64,000 nt of DNA from positions 1 through 64,000 of the forward strand of contig CAMFIF010000003.1 of the NCBI GenBank assembly GCA_945952415.1. The letters are read 5' to 3'. Shown in pieces: positions 11,341 to 23,126 of the stretch (positions are counted from its first letter, which is position 1; every line of letters begins with the position of its first letter). The translations under genes were made by a program, and so were the position numbers. The notes under the pieces were generated by a model that saw only the letters and a program-made list of their open reading frames with translations, was not told where the DNA came from and made no database searches. Source of the stretch: an uncultured Rhizobium sp. (lineage in GTDB: Bacteria; Pseudomonadota; Alphaproteobacteria; Rhizobiales; Rhizobiaceae).

Positions 11341-11487
11341 CCGTCACCTGCACGAAAATCGGCATCAGGCGCATCACCCGCGGAGCTTCCGCGCGCCCCG
11401 ACACGCGCATTTTCCTGCGACCACACCGAAAAGGGCTGACTTTGCCGTTTCCTCCCGGACGGCGCAAAGCGGCCGGAAAGGGACGAA

Positions 11488-12693
11488 ATGACCGCGACAG
11501 CCCCCTGGACCACTCCCAAGAACACCGCCATGCTCGTTCTGGCCGACGGCACGGTCATCGAAGGCAAGGGCATCGGCGCGACCGGCAAGGTCCAGGCCGA
11601 AGTATGCTTCAACACCGCCCTGACCGGCTATGAGGAAATCCTGACCGATCCTTCCTATCTCGGCCAGATCGTCACCTTCACCTTCCCCCACATCGGCAAT
11701 GTCGGTACCAATGACGAGGATATCGAGGACCTGACGCCCGCGGCCCGCCACGGCGCCGTCGGCGTGATCTTCAAGGCCGATATCACCGATCCCTCCAATT
11801 ACCGGGCGCTCAAGCATCTCGATGCCTGGCTGAAGGCCCGCGGCGTCATCGGCCTCAGCGGCATCGATACCCGCGCGCTCACCGCCTGGATCCGTGAAAA
11901 CGGCATGCCGAATGCCGTGATCGCCCATGATCCCAACGGCGTATTCGACGTCGAGGCGCTGAAGGCGGAAGCCAGGGCCTGGAGCGGCCTCGAAGGCCTC
12001 GACCTTGCCAAGGTCGCGACATCGGGCCAATCCTCGACCTGGAGCGAGAAGCCCTGGGTCTGGAATGAAGGCGTGTCCACGCTTGGTGAAACGGAAGCGG
12101 CCTACCACATCGTTGCCATCGATTTCGGCGTGAAGCGCAATATCCTGCGCCTCTTTGTCGGTCTGGGCTGCAAGGTCACCGTGGTGCCCGCCACCACCTC
12201 GGCGGAAGAAGTGCTGGCCATGAAGCCGGATGGCGTCTTCCTGTCGAACGGCCCGGGTGACCCGGCAGCGACGGGCGAATATGCGGTTCCGGTCATCCGC
12301 AAGCTGATCGACAGCGGCCTGCCGCTCTTCGGCATCTGCCTTGGCCACCAGATGCTCGGCCTCGCGCTGGGCGCCAGGACCTCCAAGATGCATCAGGGCC
12401 ATCACGGTGCGAACCATCCGGTCAAGGATCACACGACCGGCAAGGTGGAAATCGTTTCCATGAACCACGGCTTCGCGGTGGATTCGAACAGCCTTCCGGA
12501 AGGCGTTGAAGAGACTCATATTTCCCTCTTCGATGGCACCAATTGCGGCCTCCGCCTCGTCGGCAAGCCGGTCTTCTCCGTGCAGCATCATCCGGAAGCC
12601 TCGCCGGGCCCGCAGGACAGCCACTATCTCTTCCGCCGCTTCATCAACCTGGTGCGCGAGAAGAAGGGCGAGCCGGCACTGGCCGAACGTTGA
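11488..12693 (+). CDS. carA: carbamoyl-phosphate synthase small subunit
   Basis: Glutamine amidotransferase subunit that releases ammonia from glutamine and channels it to CarB to make carbamoyl phosphate for arginine and pyrimidine synthesis. The 401 residues show the N-terminal CPSase domain (FNTALTGYEEILTDPSY), then the class I glutaminase domain with the nucleophile cysteine in GICLGHQMLG and the catalytic His and Glu in VQHHPEASPGP. The ATG at 11488 follows GGAAAGGGACGAA. carB is 4.4 kb downstream and separately transcribed, a common rhizobial arrangement. A strong terminator follows directly. Confidence 0.98.
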   Translation: MTATAPWTTPKNTAMLVLADGTVIEGKGIGATGKVQAEVCFNTALTGYEEILTDPSYLGQIVTFTFPHIGNVGTNDEDIEDLTPAARHGAVGVIFKADITDPSNYRALKHLDAWLKARGVIGLSGIDTRALTAWIRENGMPNAVIAHDPNGVFDVEALKAEARAWSGLEGLDLAKVATSGQSSTWSEKPWVWNEGVSTLGETEAAYHIVAIDFGVKRNILRLFVGLGCKVTVVPATTSAEEVLAMKPDGVFLSNGPGDPAATGEYAVPVIRKLIDSGLPLFGICLGHQMLGLALGARTSKMHQGHHGANHPVKDHTTGKVEIVSMNHGFAVDSNSLPEGVEETHISLFDGTNCGLRLVGKPVFSVQHHPEASPGPQDSHYLFRRFINLVREKKGEPALAER

Positions 12694-12713
12694 ATCAAAC
12701 TGTGAAGCGCAGC

Positions 12714-12740
12714 AAAAAGCCCGCCTAAGCGGGCTTTTTT
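12714..12740. terminator. bidirectional terminator between carA and the MATE gene
   Basis: AAAAAGCCCGC (12714-12724), loop CTAA, GCGGGCTTTTTT (12729-12740). Six GC-rich stem pairs are extended by A-T pairs, with T-runs in both directions, serving carA and the convergent MATE transporter gene. Confidence 0.9.
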
Positions 12741-12765
12741 ATTGGCTTTTTTTAGAAAGCGCGCT

Positions 12766-14166
12766 TCAGGCGAAGGCCGCCCTTTCCTTCCGCACCAGGA
12801 GGTAAAACCGGGTGCAGAGGAACAGGCAGGCGGAACCGAGCCCCATAAGGAAGCCGATCCAGACGCCGAGCTCCCGATAGCCGAGCGTGAAGGCGAAGAT
12901 CCAGGCCAGCCCAAAGCCGATCGGCCAGTAGGCAATCAAGGCCAGCACCATCGGCACGCTCGCATCCTTCAGCCCACGCAGCAGGCCGCTGGCAATGGCC
13001 TGAATGCTGTCCACCATCTGGAAGATGCCGGCAACCACGATCAGCCGCGAGGCGATAGCCAGAAGCTGAGGCGTTTCAGGGCTTTCCGGGTTGACGTAGA
13101 AGCTGGCGAAGAAGAGCGGATCGAGCGCCAGCATCGCGCCGCCAATGGCCGCGATCATGCCCGCAATCACCAGCACGGTCACCGAAGCCCGGACAAGGGC
13201 CGGCACGTCACCGCGCCCATGGGCAACCCCGACGCGCACGGTCGCCGCCTGCGACAGGCCGAGCGGAATCATGAAGGCGATGGAGGCAAGCTGCAGCGAA
13301 ATGCCGTGGGCCGCCAGTTCCAGCGTGCCGATGGAGCCGACCATCAGCGAGGCCGCGGAGAACAGGCTGACCTCCGCCAGAACGGTAATGCCGATCGGCA
13401 GGCCGAGCTTCACCACCTCGAAAAGCGCATGCCAGTCCGGTCGCCAGAAGCGCACGAAGAGCTCGTATTTGCGCGTCTCGATCAGCTGTATATAGGCAAT
13501 CAGCGCGAGCAGGCCGACGGTCTGCACCACCACATTCACATAGGCCGCGCCATGCATGCCCATCTTCGGAAAACCGAAATGGCCGAGCACCACGCCATAG
13601 GCCAGGAAGGCGTTGAGCACCAGTTCGGCAATCGTCACCCACAGGATGACGCCCGCGCGCCCGACGGCACTGACGAGGCTGCGCAGCACGAGGAAGAGCA
13701 GGCCCGGCAGCATGGCAAAGGCGGCAATGCGGATGTAATCGGCCGCAAGCCGCGCAATTTCCGGCTTCTGCCGGAGCAGCAGAAGAACGCTTTCCGCATG
13801 GAAATAGATTGGCAGCACAATGAGCCAATAGCCGATGGAAGCCCAAAGCCCCATACGCAGCGACCGGCGGATCGCCACCGTATCACCCTGCCCGAAGGCC
13901 TGCGCCACCATGGGCATGACCGCAATGGAAATGCCCGAACCCAGAATGAAAACCGTGAACAGGAACTGGCCGGCAAGCACCATGGCCGCCAGCTTCTCCG
14001 CGCCGAGCTGCCCGACAATCACGACGTCGGTCGTGTGAATGCCGAGCTGCGCCAGCTGGGCGCCGATCAGGGGAATGCCCAGCATCAGGGTAGCCTTGAT
14101 GTGGCTCACCCAGGAATTGTCCCGAAAATCAATATCATCGCTTGCGGCGTCCACGGGGGCGTGCAT
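12766..14166 (-). CDS. MATE family efflux transporter (NorM-like)
   Basis: 466-residue inner-membrane protein with about twelve hydrophobic helices in two similar halves, the layout of multidrug and toxic compound extrusion antiporters, which export cationic compounds using a Na+ or H+ gradient. Characteristic segments are LMLGIPLIGAQLAQLGIHTT with TDVVIVGQLG in helices 1-2, SAVGRAGVILWVTIAELVLN, and the second-half repeat VKLGLPIGITVLAEVSLFSA. The start ATG 14166 gives a short polar N-terminus. It is a single gene whose terminator is shared with carA. The substrate cannot be inferred. Confidence 0.92.
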   Translation of the reverse strand: MHAPVDAASDDIDFRDNSWVSHIKATLMLGIPLIGAQLAQLGIHTTDVVIVGQLGAEKLAAMVLAGQFLFTVFILGSGISIAVMPMVAQAFGQGDTVAIRRSLRMGLWASIGYWLIVLPIYFHAESVLLLLRQKPEIARLAADYIRIAAFAMLPGLLFLVLRSLVSAVGRAGVILWVTIAELVLNAFLAYGVVLGHFGFPKMGMHGAAYVNVVVQTVGLLALIAYIQLIETRKYELFVRFWRPDWHALFEVVKLGLPIGITVLAEVSLFSAASLMVGSIGTLELAAHGISLQLASIAFMIPLGLSQAATVRVGVAHGRGDVPALVRASVTVLVIAGMIAAIGGAMLALDPLFFASFYVNPESPETPQLLAIASRLIVVAGIFQMVDSIQAIASGLLRGLKDASVPMVLALIAYWPIGFGLAWIFAFTLGYRELGVWIGFLMGLGSACLFLCTRFYLLVRKERAAFA

Positions 14167-14359
14167 GGCTATAACCTCGAAAATCCAATCAATTTCGCCT
14201 GAATTTGGCGAAAGACTGTCGGATTATGCCAAAACTTCGTCGCGGAAAAGCGAAAACAGGGCTCCACATACCGAATTCATCTTTGGATGAATTCGGCTTA
14301 TGATAGGGTCAACTGATGCAGTTATGCGTCAATTACGCGTATGAGCTGTATCCCCCGCC

Positions 14360-15301
14360 TCAGATCTTGTTCGAGAAAGTGTCGCAGGCATTCAGGTCGC
14401 CGGTGTCGAAACCGCGCTTCAGCCAGCGCATGCGCTGTTCCGATGTGCCGTGGTTGAAGCTTTCCGGCACCACATAGCCCTGGGCACGCTTCTGCAGCGT
14501 GTCGTCGCCGATCTGCTTGGCGGCATTGAGCGCCGCTTCCATGTCACCGGTCTCGACGATGCCGCGCTGCTGGGCATAGCGAGCCCAGATGCCGGCAAAG
14601 CAGTCGGCCTGCAGTTCCACACGCACCGACATGCGGTTCGCTTCGACCTCGCTCATGGATTGGCGCATCTTGTTGAACTTGGGCAGGATGCCGAGCAGGT
14701 TCTGCACGTGATGGCCCACCTCATGGGCAATCACATAGGCATCGGCAAACTCGCCGGGCGCGCCGAACTTGTCTGCCAGCTCCTGGAAGAAGGCCGTATC
14801 GAGAAAGACCTTGCGGTCTCCCGGGCAATAGAAGGGACCGGTCGCGGCATTGGCAAAGCCGCAGGCGCTGTCCGTCTCGCCATTGAAGAGCACCAGCTTG
14901 GGCTTTTCATAGGTATCGCCACTGGCCTTGAAGATACCGGTCCAGGTGTCTTCCGTCGTCTTCAGAACGGTGCGCACGAAGGCGGTCATCTCGTCATTGG
15001 CAATGGGGGCGGAATCCGGCTGCTGGCTGCTCTGCTCGTAGCGGGAAGAGGGTCCCGACGATACGGTGCCGCCATCGAGAAGCTGCGTCGCATCGATGCC
15101 GAGCAGCTTGAGAATGAAGAAGAGGACGATGAGGAAAAGCATCATCTTCCAGCTGCCGCCGGCAAGGCGTATGCCCCCGCCGCGGCCGAAGGGCCCGCCG
15201 CCCATGCCCCCGCCAAATCCGCCGCCAAGGCCGCCTCCCGGCGCATTGTCGCCCCTGCGGTCCTCGACATTGTCGGATTGCGGAAGGCCTCTCCACTTCA
15301 T
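14360..15301 (-). CDS. ypfJ: YpfJ-type neutral zinc metallopeptidase
   Basis: 313-residue protein of the YpfJ/putative neutral zinc metallopeptidase family. It has a glycine-rich N-terminus (GGGLGGGFGGGMGGG, about 22-36), one transmembrane helix at 52-68, and a periplasmic or extracytoplasmic domain with the zinc motif HEVGH at 193-197 in YVIAHEVGHHVQNLLG, followed by ELQADCFAGIWA, which supplies a further ligand. The start at 15301 (MKWRGL) has GGGAG upstream, and the frame's earlier start lacks support. Substrates of this family are unknown. It is a single gene. Confidence 0.9.
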   Translation of the reverse strand: MKWRGLPQSDNVEDRRGDNAPGGGLGGGFGGGMGGGPFGRGGGIRLAGGSWKMMLFLIVLFFILKLLGIDATQLLDGGTVSSGPSSRYEQSSQQPDSAPIANDEMTAFVRTVLKTTEDTWTGIFKASGDTYEKPKLVLFNGETDSACGFANAATGPFYCPGDRKVFLDTAFFQELADKFGAPGEFADAYVIAHEVGHHVQNLLGILPKFNKMRQSMSEVEANRMSVRVELQADCFAGIWARYAQQRGIVETGDMEAALNAAKQIGDDTLQKRAQGYVVPESFNHGTSEQRMRWLKRGFDTGDLNACDTFSNKI

Positions 15302-15413
15302 GCTGACGTCTCCCTCGCCCAGGCGGCGCAATTATGGAATACAACTTTTATATTATGATCTGTAAACCCGTAAACAGTGCGCGGAGACAAAAAGGCAAGG
15401 CCATGCTGGCCAA

Positions 15414-15902
15414 TCAACCGATTTTGAGGGGTGCGACTGCACGCTTGAGGGGCAGCGCGATAAGAGCCAGGAAAAGCACGATGGCCACGAGACCGGAAAC
15501 CGGGCTGCCCGTGAGAACCACCGCATGCATTAGACGGCCCGGCAGAAGCGTGAAGAGACCGGCAAGGCCGATACCCGCGCCATAGATGCCGAGCACTGCG
15601 CGCCGATGCGCCCGGATATCGCCCCGGCGTGCGGCCTGCACCGCCTGAAAGGCGCCGATCAGGGTGAAGACGGACAGCGCATGAATGGGGCTGAAAGGGC
15701 CGATCAGGCGGATTGTGTGGATGAAGAAGCTCGAAAGCGCCGTCACCACCATCAGGCCGATCCACACCCGGCCGAAAAGCCGATGCAGGGCCGTGCCCTT
15801 CGGCCGCGCGAGGATATAGGCGCCGATGACGGCCGCGGGCAAAACGGTGGCCACATGGAGCTGAATGGCGAGCGGGGCCGAAAGCAGCGGTTCGAGCGTC
15901 AT
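15414..15902 (-). CDS. DUF2306-like membrane protein
   Basis: 162-residue integral membrane protein with four or five hydrophobic helices, for example LHVATVLPAAVIGAYILA, FGRVWIGLMVVTALSSFFI and LVAIVLFLALIALP. The RPKGTALHRLFGRVW segment and histidine placement are typical of DUF2306, whose function is unknown. The ATG at 15902 follows AAGGA; the longer frame upstream overlaps the divergent LytTR gene and is not used. The only neighbour close enough to share control is that LytTR regulator, 97 bp away and divergent, so it is its likeliest regulatory target. Confidence 0.7.
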   Translation of the reverse strand: MTLEPLLSAPLAIQLHVATVLPAAVIGAYILARPKGTALHRLFGRVWIGLMVVTALSSFFIHTIRLIGPFSPIHALSVFTLIGAFQAVQAARRGDIRAHRRAVLGIYGAGIGLAGLFTLLPGRLMHAVVLTGSPVSGLVAIVLFLALIALPLKRAVAPLKIG

Positions 15903-15999
15903 CAGGGGTCCTTTCCCGGAAGCGATTGATCTTTCGATCCGTCTCGGCGATGACTGTGGGCGCGGCAAGGCAAACTGCGCGAGGAGGCAGGAGCAATTC

Positions 16000-16866
16000 G
16001 TGAACGGAACCGGTCGGCAATCCACGCTTCGTGAATGGCAGGCGCTCACCGCATCCCCGCGCCTCTGGGTGACCTTCGCCATTGTCGTTTCGCTCTTCAC
16101 GCTGACAGGCCCTTTCGGGACGCTCGAAGCGCTGAATGCCTGGATGCGGTTCGGCTACTGGCTGGCGCTTCATGCCATGGCCTGGACCACCGCCATCGCC
16201 TTCTCGCTTGTTGCGGAGCATCGTCTCGCGCGCTGGATACCCTCCTCTCTCGCGCGCATGGCGCTCGGCTCCGGCCTGGCGGCGCTGCCGATTGCGCTGG
16301 AGGTGGAGCTCTTGAACCGGCTCTCGCTCGCGCCCGGGGAGACCGGCCACTTTCTGTCCACCCTTCTGGTCACGCTGCCGCTCAGCCTTCTCTTTTGCCT
16401 GCTCACCTACATGACCTTGAGCCGTGAGGAAGAGGCAGCTGCCATCCGGCATGCGCCCGCGCTCGAAGAGGCGCCTGTGCCCTCCCCCGCCCAGCCCTTG
16501 CCCGCCGATCCGCCGGCAGCAGTCCCTCTGATGAAGCGCCTGCGGATCGAAAATCGCGGCCGGCTGATCAGGCTGGAGGCCGAGGACCATTATACCCGCG
16601 TGGTGACGACGGCGGGCAGCGAACTCCTGCTTTTGCGCTTTGCCGATGCGCTGGACGAACTGGGCCAAGCTCCGGGCCTGAGGATCCACCGCTCCCACTG
16701 GATCGCCACCGATCAGGTAAGGGCGATCAGGCGGGATGGCGGGCGGGTGAGCCTAGTCAGCGCGGATGGCACCCTGCTTCCGGTCTCGCGCGCCAAGGCG
16801 CAGGCGCTCAAGGACGAGCTTCAGACGCTGTCGCCCGCAGCCGAAACCGGCGCGGAGCGCGGCTGA
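16000..16866 (+). CDS. membrane-anchored LytTR family transcriptional regulator
   Basis: 288-residue protein starting at GTG 16000, with AGGAG eight bases upstream. The N-terminal half has four hydrophobic helices (such as LWVTFAIVVSLFTLTGPFG and YWLALHAMAWTTAIAFSL), then a proline-rich linker (PVPSPAQPLPADPPAAVP), then a C-terminal LytTR DNA-binding domain with RLIRLEAEDHYTRV and LRIHRSHWIATDQV. Such one-component membrane regulators sense a signal at the membrane and bind DNA directly. It is divergent from the DUF2306-like gene and probably controls it. carB follows after 196 bp with its own leader. Confidence 0.85.
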   Translation: MNGTGRQSTLREWQALTASPRLWVTFAIVVSLFTLTGPFGTLEALNAWMRFGYWLALHAMAWTTAIAFSLVAEHRLARWIPSSLARMALGSGLAALPIALEVELLNRLSLAPGETGHFLSTLLVTLPLSLLFCLLTYMTLSREEEAAAIRHAPALEEAPVPSPAQPLPADPPAAVPLMKRLRIENRGRLIRLEAEDHYTRVVTTAGSELLLLRFADALDELGQAPGLRIHRSHWIATDQVRAIRRDGGRVSLVSADGTLLPVSRAKAQALKDELQTLSPAAETGAERG

Positions 16867-16997
16867 TGCGGTGCATCCCCGACGCACGGCAGGGGGCATC
16901 CACAGTTTCTTACAAATCGGGAAAATAGAGGGTTCCGTTCGGCCGAACCTTCGCCTATAAGCCCGGTCTAGCCTTTAATCAGCATAAGCAACAAGAC

Positions 16998-17030
16998 CCG
17001 GCCGGTGACCTCCCACCCTGGCCGGTTTTT
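16998..17030 (+). terminator. terminator-like hairpin 33 bp upstream of carB
   Basis: CCGGCC (16998-17003) pairs with GGCCGG (17020-17025), with an inner GGTG/CACC helix, followed by TTTTT (17026-17030). It either ends the LytTR transcript or works as an attenuator in a carB leader. A TATAAG at 16956-16961 is a possible -10 upstream of it, which would put the hairpin inside the carB leader. Confidence 0.6.
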
Positions 17031-17062
17031 CGCGCAACGTAAGATACGACAGGACCGCACCC

Positions 17063-20545
<3,483 letters not shown>

Positions 20546-20568
20546 TCCTGGACGGTCCAGGCATGAAC

Positions 20569-20603
20569 AAACGCCCCCGAGGAAACCTCCCCGGGGGCGT
20601 TTT
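20569..20603. terminator. strong terminator after carB
   Basis: AAACGCCCCCG (20569-20579) pairs with CGGGGGCGTTT (20592-20602) over eleven bases, with a small AGG/CCT helix in the loop and a T-tract. It can also serve the convergent cysteine hydrolase gene on the reverse strand. Confidence 0.9.
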
Positions 20604-20630
20604 GCCGTCTCGATGGGGCCAATGGCCGGT

Positions 20631-21188
20631 TCAGGCGGTCAGATCCGCCAGCACCTCGTCCGTGGACGCAACCCGAGCATAGCCAAAGGCAAGAGCCGCC
20701 ATGAAGGCCGCATGCACGTCAGCCGCCGCAACCGTGCGATCGCCGAAGGTCAGGTCCCGGGTGGCACAGGCATCATGGGCTACCGTAACGGCGTAGCCGA
20801 AATCGCTGGCTGCCCGGGTGCCCGCATCCACGCACATATGGCTCATGGCGCCTGCAATCACGATTTCCCGGATATGGCCTTCATCGAGCCGCTGCTTCAG
20901 ATCCGTGTTTAGGAAGGAATTGGCCTTGTGCTTCACGATCACCGGCTCACCATCAATCGGCCGCAGCGTATCGTGGATCTCCGCGCCCACCGTGTCCCTG
21001 ACGAAGAAGGGCGCATCTGCCGCTTCCGCAACATGCTGGATGTGGATCACCGCATGGCCAGCCGCACGGGCTGCTGCCAGCAGACGTCCAGCCTGCGCCG
21101 CCGCTTCCGGGGTGCCTGACAAGGCAAACCGCCCGCCCGGAAAATAGTCATTCTGCAGATCGATAAGGATGAGGGCCTTTGTCGCCAT
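20631..21188 (-). CDS. isochorismatase-family cysteine hydrolase
   Basis: 185-residue cysteine hydrolase of the isochorismatase-like fold, which includes nicotinamidases and amidases. The catalytic triad is visible: Asp in ALILIDLQNDYF (residue 10), Lys in IVKHKANSF, and Cys in VIAGAMSHMCVDAGTR, along with the usual cis-peptide segment before it. The start has AAGGAG nine bases upstream. It is divergent from a GlxA-type AraC regulator over 98 bp, a common pairing that suggests the regulator controls it. The substrate is unknown. Confidence 0.88.
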   Translation of the reverse strand: MATKALILIDLQNDYFPGGRFALSGTPEAAAQAGRLLAAARAAGHAVIHIQHVAEAADAPFFVRDTVGAEIHDTLRPIDGEPVIVKHKANSFLNTDLKQRLDEGHIREIVIAGAMSHMCVDAGTRAASDFGYAVTVAHDACATRDLTFGDRTVAAADVHAAFMAALAFGYARVASTDEVLADLTA

Positions 21189-21286
21189 GGTCTTTTTCTC
21201 CTTGAAAGAACCTGGGGGTAGAAATAGCGGCAGGGCACCAAGGGCGGCACTGGCGGAAATGACATAAAATCTGGCATAACTGACAA

Positions 21287-22258
21287 ATGACTATTGAATC
21301 GATCTCCATCGGTATTCTGGCCTATGAAGGCGCCCAGCCTGCCGCTATCCATGGCCTCGCGGACCTGTTTGCAGTGGCCAATGGGCGGGCGGACCACCGG
21401 GGCATCGAACCCAGCCGACGCCTTCTCGTCCGGCATTTTTCGGAAACGCAATCGGGTATTGTCGAGACCACGCCCTCGGGTTCAGGGAACGACCGGCTCT
21501 ATACGCTTATCCTCCCCTCTTCCCTGAACGATGTTTCCGATGGCGCCGGCCACGCGGCTCGCCAGGCATGGCTGAAAGCGCGGCATGCAGAGGGTACGCT
21601 GCTGGCCTCGGTTTGCAGCGGCGCCTTCATACTGGGGCAGACCGGACTTCTTGCCGGCCGCCGGGTGACGACCCATTGGGCATCGCGTTACCGCATGGCA
21701 TGCCTGTATCCGGATGTGCGTGTCGATGCGGACAAGCTGCTGATCGATGGCGGCGACATCATCACCGCCGGCGGACTGATGGCCTGGACGGATTTGGGCC
21801 TGCTCATCGTGGAACGCACCCTCGGCCACGCCGTCATGCTGGATACCGCCCGCTTCCTGTTGATCGATCCGCCCGGACGCGAACAGCGAAGCTACCAGAC
21901 CTTTCTGCCCCGCCTGCTGCATGGGGATGACGCCATCCTGAAGGTCCAGCACTGGCTTCAGGCCTCTTTCGCAACGCATGTCACCGTGAGCGCCATGGCA
22001 GCAAGGGCCGGGCTGGAGGAACGGACCTTTCTGCGCCGCTTTACCCGCGCCACTGGCCTGAAGCCGAACGAATATCTGCAGCAGGTGCGGATCAGCGAGG
22101 CCCGCGCGCTGCTGGAAACGTCCAGACTGGCCGTGGAACAGATCGCCCATGCAGTCGGCTACGAAGATGCCAATGCCTTCCGGAAGCTCTTCATGCGCAT
22201 CACCGCGCTAAAACCCGTCGAGTATCGTCAACGGTTCGGCCGTCAATGGTCTGCATGA
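21287..22258 (+). CDS. GlxA family AraC-type regulator with DJ-1/PfpI domain
   Basis: 323-residue regulator. Residues 1-190 form a DJ-1/PfpI-like domain with the nucleophile-elbow sequence LLASVCSGAFILGQTGLLAG and VTTHW. Residues 215-320 form an AraC double helix-turn-helix (VSAMAARAGLEERTFLRRF and VEQIAHAVGYEDANAFRKLF). Members sense small amides or amines, but the effector here is unknown. No good Shine-Dalgarno precedes ATG 21287. The divergent cysteine hydrolase is its likely target. Confidence 0.88.
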   Translation: MTIESISIGILAYEGAQPAAIHGLADLFAVANGRADHRGIEPSRRLLVRHFSETQSGIVETTPSGSGNDRLYTLILPSSLNDVSDGAGHAARQAWLKARHAEGTLLASVCSGAFILGQTGLLAGRRVTTHWASRYRMACLYPDVRVDADKLLIDGGDIITAGGLMAWTDLGLLIVERTLGHAVMLDTARFLLIDPPGREQRSYQTFLPRLLHGDDAILKVQHWLQASFATHVTVSAMAARAGLEERTFLRRFTRATGLKPNEYLQQVRISEARALLETSRLAVEQIAHAVGYEDANAFRKLFMRITALKPVEYRQRFGRQWSA

Positions 22259-22268
22259 AAAATGAGAC

Positions 22269-22324
22269 TTGACGTGGCCTGGTGCCCCCTTTATTTAACC
22301 CACAAGGTAATTAACCAAATGGTT
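22269..22324 (+). promoter_or_regulatory. promoter and ArsR operator of the ArsR-SRPBCC operon
   Basis: TTGACG (22269-22274) and TATTTA (22292-22297) are exactly 17 bp apart. Just downstream, AACCAAATGGTT (22313-22324) is an inverted repeat with AACCA/TGGTT arms, within TTAACCAAATGGTTCACC. It overlaps the start region of the transcript, so a bound repressor would block it. The same kind of palindrome accompanies many ArsR-SRPBCC pairs. Confidence 0.6.
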
Positions 22325-22329
22325 CACCA

Positions 22330-22689
22330 ATGCCATCCTTCGACCGCCTGAGCGAAACCCTTGCGGCGCTGGCCGATCCCACGCGCCGGGCCATTCTGGC
22401 ACGTCTTTCCAGGGGCGAGGCGACGGTGAACGAGCTGGCAGAACCCTTCGATATCAGCCTGCCGGCCATTTCCAAGCATCTGAAGGTGCTGGAGCGGGCG
22501 GGGCTCATCTCCCGAGGCCGCGCCGCCCAGTGGCGTCCCTGCCGGCTGGAGACCGAGCCGCTGCAGGGGCTCGACGAATGGCTTGGCACCTATCGCGCCA
22601 TCTGGGAAAGCCGGTTCGACCGGCTGCAATCCTATCTCGACCGACTGCAAGATGACGAGGGCAGCAAGAATGACAACCAGGATCGCTAA
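22330..22689 (+). CDS. ArsR family transcriptional repressor
   Basis: 119-residue winged-helix repressor of the ArsR family without the metal-binding cysteines. The DNA-binding helix-turn-helix reads ATVNELAEPFDISLPAISKHLKVLERAGLI. The N-terminal ALADPTRRAILARLS is the family hallmark. It overlaps the following SRPBCC gene by 20 bp, forming one operon of a regulator and two SRPBCC proteins. An inverted repeat just upstream is the likely autoregulatory operator. The signal is unknown. Confidence 0.92.
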   Translation: MPSFDRLSETLAALADPTRRAILARLSRGEATVNELAEPFDISLPAISKHLKVLERAGLISRGRAAQWRPCRLETEPLQGLDEWLGTYRAIWESRFDRLQSYLDRLQDDEGSKNDNQDR

Positions 22690-23125
22690 CGGCATAGAAA
22701 TCCTCTCGACCCGGGTCTTTCCCGTTTCGGTGCCGCGGCTCTATGCGGCTTTCGCCGAACCCGCGCTTCTCGAGCGCTGGTGGGGTCCCGATGGCTTTAC
22801 CAATCGCATCACCCGCTTCGAACTCGTCTCCGGCGGAGAGTGGCACATCACCATGACCAATTCGGAGGGACAGGCGTTCCACAATCGCTCCACCTTCGAA
22901 AGGGTCGAACCCGGCAGCCGCATCCAGTACCTCCACCACGAGCCTATGCATGTCTTTACCATGGACATGCATTTCGCCGACGCAGACGATCACGCCCGCC
23001 TGACCTGGCAGATGGTGCTGGAGCGCAACCGGGAAAATCTGGAACTGAAGAAGTTCATCGCCGCCGCCAACGAGCAGAATTTCGACCGCTTGGGTCGGGT
23101 TCTTGCCGAACTCAAGGATCACTAG
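22670..23125 (+). CDS. SRPBCC (AHSA1/ActL-type) domain protein
   Basis: 151-residue START/Bet v1-like protein. The sequence RLYAAFAEPALLERWWGPDGFTN matches the AHSA1 opening, and ISGGEWH-like FELVSGGEWHITM follows. The fold forms a hydrophobic pocket that binds lipids or hydrophobic ligands. ATG 22670 overlaps the ArsR stop by 20 bp and has GAGG upstream. Function is not known; ArsR-controlled SRPBCC proteins are widespread in proteobacteria. Confidence 0.85.
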   Translation: MTTRIANGIEILSTRVFPVSVPRLYAAFAEPALLERWWGPDGFTNRITRFELVSGGEWHITMTNSEGQAFHNRSTFERVEPGSRIQYLHHEPMHVFTMDMHFADADDHARLTWQMVLERNRENLELKKFIAAANEQNFDRLGRVLAELKDH

Positions 23126-23126
23126 C

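Larger units (their letters stand above)
11145..11487. other. divergent promoter region yqeY/carA
   Basis: This 343-bp gap carries outward promoters for yqeY (reverse) and carA (forward), described separately. The predicted carA leader is about 140 nt long. No gene or clear leader peptide was seen. Confidence 0.6.
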
